From contig LUCM01006404.1 of assembly GCA_008360955.1 (NCBI GenBank), forward strand, positions 17,153 to 81,152: 64,000 nt of DNA, in the 5' to 3' direction. The first letter of the stretch is position 1. The number at the start of each line of letters is the position of its first letter. Position numbers and translations under genes: made by a program. Shown piece after piece: positions 60,963 to 64,000 of the stretch. Below the pieces are notes generated by a model, which did not search any database, had not been told where the DNA came from, and saw nothing but the letters and a program-made list of their open reading frames with translations. The stretch is from Fasciolopsis buskii (lineage: Eukaryota; Platyhelminthes; Trematoda; Plagiorchiida; Fasciolidae).

Positions 60963-62966
60963 GTAAGTTTTCTCGCATTTTCTGATGAACTATCATGCGA
61001 ACGGAATACAGTATGTGTGTGTATGTTGGTGTACACAAATGTCTAATACGAGATGGTTAGAGACGGATAAGTGCCGCTGTCAGCAGCGTTCCTGCAGTCA
61101 CGTAACTGCTTGTTCATCGATGTTTATTCTCTGGCTGTTGTGTCATCGGATTAGCTCAGCTAGGGTGACACAGAGAAGAGACAGGCATTAACAGCAGATA
61201 TCGAAAGGATAACGCAGGACGTCAACATTAGACTTCTGGAAATAAAACTGGTTGACGCAGTAACCGAGGGTGCGAGATCCCATTAGCTGGATAGAGAACA
61301 CCGAGGAGAGTGACATGAGTTTATTGATCCCGGTCAACATCGTGAGCAAGCTTGTCTTACGTACAATGAGCCCTAGTGTATGTATACAACTAAGAGTCAG
61401 AAGTAGGTGATGAAGTAAAACCGTGGCAGTCAATCAATGAGGGCCAAAGTTTGATTAACCAATCATAAATTGTTTAATAGGTAACCGTTTTTACCAGAAA
61501 TAAAAGTGCGTAGAAATTCCTAATGCCTCCACAACACTTGCCCATTATTTTTTTCTCCATTTTATTTTCGGATGGACAATGTTAAGAAGTAGAAGCAAAA
61601 TCTATGGAATTATAGGTGACGAAAAAACCAATGTAATCGAACATATTAATGCCCATGCAATGGTCCTGCTGTTTGGCGATGACCGTGTGGACTAGGCCTC
61701 TGTCATCGTAAAAAGGTCAGTGATTCGAATTCCCAATCTGTTGGCCACTTGGTGGTGAACTGCAACCCCGTGTTGTCCGGCTTGTTGTCTCTCTTGACTT
61801 AATATGACCTTATGCGGTTTCATGGCACACCACGTTTCAGAGTCCCATCCTGTCTTGTAATGGGCTCTGGTGGTAATAGATTATGCACCTTCCTCTACAC
61901 GTGCGTGAAGCATGTCCCAAACATGCAATAAACTCTAAAGAAGGACGGTAAAATATCGACCTAATCTGGTTCCTACACCTGTCAGCCTGGTATTGTAGTT
62001 CACTTATTTAAGAGTGATATGAGCGAGTGAATGGTGGATAAAGAAACAAAATAATAACTTAAGCAATTATATCGATTTATAAAAGTCTTGAGATATGGAG
62101 AAATGGCTGTTCGGTATTATTGCTCCAAGCATCCAGATGTGCAGTCGGAAGTTTGACGCTTTTGGTTAAACTAGGTTAATATGAGTGCAGTAGTTTCGTA
62201 AGCTTGAGAGAGAACTAAAATTCTGCGGTTTGAATAAAGTTCATTGTAAAACAAGTAGATGATACTAACCAGGAACAGGCTTGGGAGTGAAATGGAAAAA
62301 GAATAGATAAGGAGGATATTTGAGGCGGACTATTAGCAGAAAATGAGGTTGTGCAAAGGCGATCTATATACGCATTTTGGATTTCAACAAACGAATTCGC
62401 ACAAATTCAGCTTTGTCCTTCCGTGGTTGCTGAACCTGGGTGATATGGCTCATTCCCACAGTCAGTGGCTTTCCTGCATTGATAATTCTTCCGTATAGTT
62501 CTTCAACTTACTAATTTCCAGTCGATGTTTGGCTATTTATCGTTTTTTCTCTTATGAATAGATGGCAACCGGAACCAAACCACATTGATACTTAGGTTAA
62601 CGGTTGTAGATGCTGAACCGAATTAAACTAAACTCCGTACAGCCGTAGGACCATGTATCTATTTGCTTCGGCCGCACTGTCCTACGTTGTCTGTTCTATA
62701 AAGAATTGTCCCTTCGCGCTGTGATGTGCAAACTGTAATCATCTTGTGTTCCTTGGACTATCTCACCACTGGTTGCGTATGCGTGGATGCTTCCGACTCA
62801 TATTCAACATTGGAGGATTTTGCTCTCACCCATGGTAAATCTAACTGACGTTTTGCCACCATCAACACTTTTGTACATAAATTCAAAGACTACGATTGTA
62901 CCTTACATGTTGCCCAGTGTCAATTTCAATGATTCTATTTTGACTGATTTTTCCTCATAACTTTAG
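60963..62966. other. Probable intron of the RUN-domain gene
   Basis: AT-rich sequence with no supported exon. It contains a possible tRNA-like repeat at 61655-61790. Confidence 0.4.
61655..61790 (+). repeat. Possible tRNA-related SINE, second family
   Basis: TTTGGCGATGACCGTGTGGACT followed by GTCAGTGATTCGAATTCCCA has A-box-like and B-box-like spacing, and TTGGCCACTTGGTGGTGAAC follows. It does not share the body of the 24568 SINE clearly. Confidence 0.3.
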
Positions 62967-63037
62967 CGGATACATCGGATATCGTTGCTGACCACAATCT
63001 ACGGCATTCGCCAGTCACTGTAGCCAGTGGGGCTGAA
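62967..63037 (+). CDS. Candidate internal exon of the RUN-domain gene
   Basis: Acceptor ctttag at 62961-62966 and donor gtaagt at 63038 flank 71 nt: two bases completing the codon from 60962, then 23 codons (DTSDIVADHNLRHSPVTVAS, GAE). Only this frame is open. It joins in phase to the exon starting at 63079 across a 41-nt intron. Confidence 0.5.
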
Positions 63038-63078
63038 GTAAGTGGAACACATATCATGCCCCCAAATGAATATTTCAG

Positions 63079-63252
63079 AACTTAATTCCAGCACCAATAC
63101 CTGCAAATGAATTTCAATTTTTCCTGTGTCCCTTTGAATCCCGGGTTTTTGTTGAACTGTGGGAACTTGAAGCAATGTCATCCGAGGAATTCTTCGCTTT
63201 GCTTACCTGCCATTTTCAGTGCTTATTTTTGCTAACATTGTCAGCTTGCTGT
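63079..63252 (+). CDS. Candidate internal exon of the RUN-domain gene (3' end uncertain)
   Basis: Begins after acceptor tatttcag (63071-63078) in phase 0 and reads NLIPAPIPANEFQFFLCPFE, SRVFVELWELEAMSSEEFFA, LLTCHFQ. Acidic and aromatic residues suggest a folded domain such as part of a PH domain, but no motif is diagnostic. The 3' end at 63252 (TGT|gtattt) is a guess chosen for phase; an earlier donor is possible. An alternative acceptor at 63091 would give a different, cysteine-rich frame. Confidence 0.42.
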
Positions 63253-63323
63253 GTATTTTTTCTTCTTATCAAACTGACGTCAAACAATCCCTTTATGTGT
63301 GTCTGGGAATGCGTTTGTTGCAG

Positions 63324-63392
63324 ATAGCTGCGGAAAACGATTGTTCTTGGCAAGTTGTCGGTGAAGACTTGTTACTGGTGCTCACGGAACAG
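63324..63392 (+). CDS. Candidate internal exon of the RUN-domain gene
   Basis: Acceptor tttgttgcag (ends 63323) and donor gtgagt (63393) flank exactly 23 codons: IAAENDCSWQVVGEDLLLVL then TEQ. Phase 0 at both ends fits the preceding candidate. The alternation of hydrophobic residues resembles a beta-strand plus helix end, as in a PH-like domain; this is inference. Confidence 0.45.
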
Positions 63393-63734
63393 GTGAGTGC
63401 TTTTTGTCCATTGCCTGCTTGTTAGAACAGGATTTTATGGCTGGGAATAGGTCGAATGGCAATATTATTGGCCTGTCTGAATGAGGTAAACTATCTAATG
63501 CAAGTCACAATACAATTCAACCTGTATTAAACGTTTATCTACTCATTTGAAGTGTTCCATTTTCGAGGCGCGTGGTCTACATCCATTTTGGTTAATTTTT
63601 GTTTCTATGATGTTTATTTTTCATCACTCATTCTGTCACTGCTTGACTGAGAGCCCTTCGGAGTATAACTTTAATGCACAAGTATCAGGTCACTGGCCAG
63701 CCTTAAGCCCGGGAAGCATCAGACTCGAATTTGG

Positions 63735-63845
63735 CTTTTACTCGGGCTCGCTGAGATCCCTATCGTTCATCGCAGCCAGGGTTTGAACCCTGAATTTCTA
63801 ACTGGAAAGCGTGAATGTTACCACTGCGACCCCAGCTCCCATCCG
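63735..63845 (-). repeat. tRNA-like sequence, probably a SINE head
   Basis: On the minus strand GGGGTCGCAGTGGTAACATT is an A-box-like D arm, and CAGGGTTCAAACCCTG forms a perfect T stem with loop TTCAAAC. The anticodon stem is poor, so this is more likely a tRNA-derived repeat than a working tRNA gene. Confidence 0.4.
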
Positions 63846-63879
63846 GGCTAATCAAAATTACCGATTTATGTTTTTCCAG

Positions 63880-64000
63880 ATGTTGTCCTCACTGTGAACC
63901 AGCAGTGCCGGACAGTTTCGAAGGGAAGCCTGCCGAATGTCTCGTTTATTCCAACCGAGTGTTTCCTCCCGGGTTTTCTCCACAAAATAATCATGTGTTC
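63880..64000 (+). CDS. Candidate exon running off the right edge, cysteine-rich
   Basis: After acceptor gtttttccag (63870-63879) one frame reads CCPHCEPAVPDSFEGKPAEC, LVYSNRVFPPGFSPQNNHVF to the window end. A second frame is also open. The CCPHC followed by C fits a zinc-binding segment such as the C-terminal finger of PLEKHM/Rubicon-type proteins, but the pattern is incomplete. Phase 1 at its start does not match the phase-0 end of the 63392 exon, so at least one more exon would be needed between them. Confidence 0.35.

Noticed and set aside
63735..63845. Functional tRNA gene on the minus strand
   Set aside because: The T arm is perfect but the anticodon and acceptor stems do not pair well; a tRNA-derived repeat is more likely.
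1..64000. CRISPR array, operon or other prokaryotic defence system
   Set aside because: The window has spliced eukaryotic genes and LINE/SINE repeats; no spaced direct repeats or gene clusters of that kind occur.

Overview
This is a window of a repeat-rich metazoan nuclear genome. The best fit is a parasitic flatworm, probably a trematode fluke. Reasons: GT-AG spliced genes with tiny introns (34-45 nt) at their 5' ends and multi-kilobase introns further 3', dense RTE-like and CR1-like LINE relics, and tRNA-derived SINEs. No species can be named from the sequence alone. There are no operons, rRNA genes or CRISPR arrays.

Three protein-coding genes can be supported. (1) 1292-10955 (+): the 3' 13 exons of a UBR5/HYD-type HECT E3 ubiquitin ligase. 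The exons join in phase to 1254 codons plus a stop, and include the MLLE domain and a complete HECT domain with its catalytic cysteine; the 5' half lies left of the window. (2) 11234-29571 (-): a rabenosyn-5 orthologue, convergent with UBR5 (278 bp between stop codons). It has an N-terminal C2H2 finger, a FYVE finger with an unusual insertion of about 53 residues, helical segments and a C-terminal Rab-binding-like helix. An 11.3-kb intron inside it is packed with retroelements. (3) 57663 to the right edge (+): a RUN-domain protein of the PLEKHM1 type, with several further exon candidates running out of the window and a probable one-base deletion in a poly-T run.

Most of the rest is retrotransposon debris. 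One RTE-like LINE family occurs at least eight times in both orientations (2.6-4.0, 14.1-15.8, 19.3-20.1, 20.1-23.2, 29.8-30.9, 31.9-35.1, 36.1-36.7 and 55.5-57.0 kb). Its copies end in a common 3' tail rich in GAT triplets. One copy is interrupted by a 572-bp solo LTR with a perfect 5-bp target duplication; a related 547-bp solo LTR lies at 26.7 kb. CR1-like LINE relics lie at 0-0.6, 36.9-41, 41.3-42.6 and 50-52 kb. A tRNA-derived SINE occurs at least five times. The 475-N gap (14351-14825) and an indel-dense stretch (32.5-33.4 kb) both fall inside LINE copies and look like assembly problems.

Functionally, UBR5 is a ubiquitin ligase, rabenosyn-5 acts in early-endosome recycling, and PLEKHM-type RUN proteins act at late endosomes and lysosomes. 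Their neighbourhood is noted but there is no evidence that it is more than chance. The stretch 42.6-50 kb and 52-55.5 kb holds only weak, unassigned coding signals.
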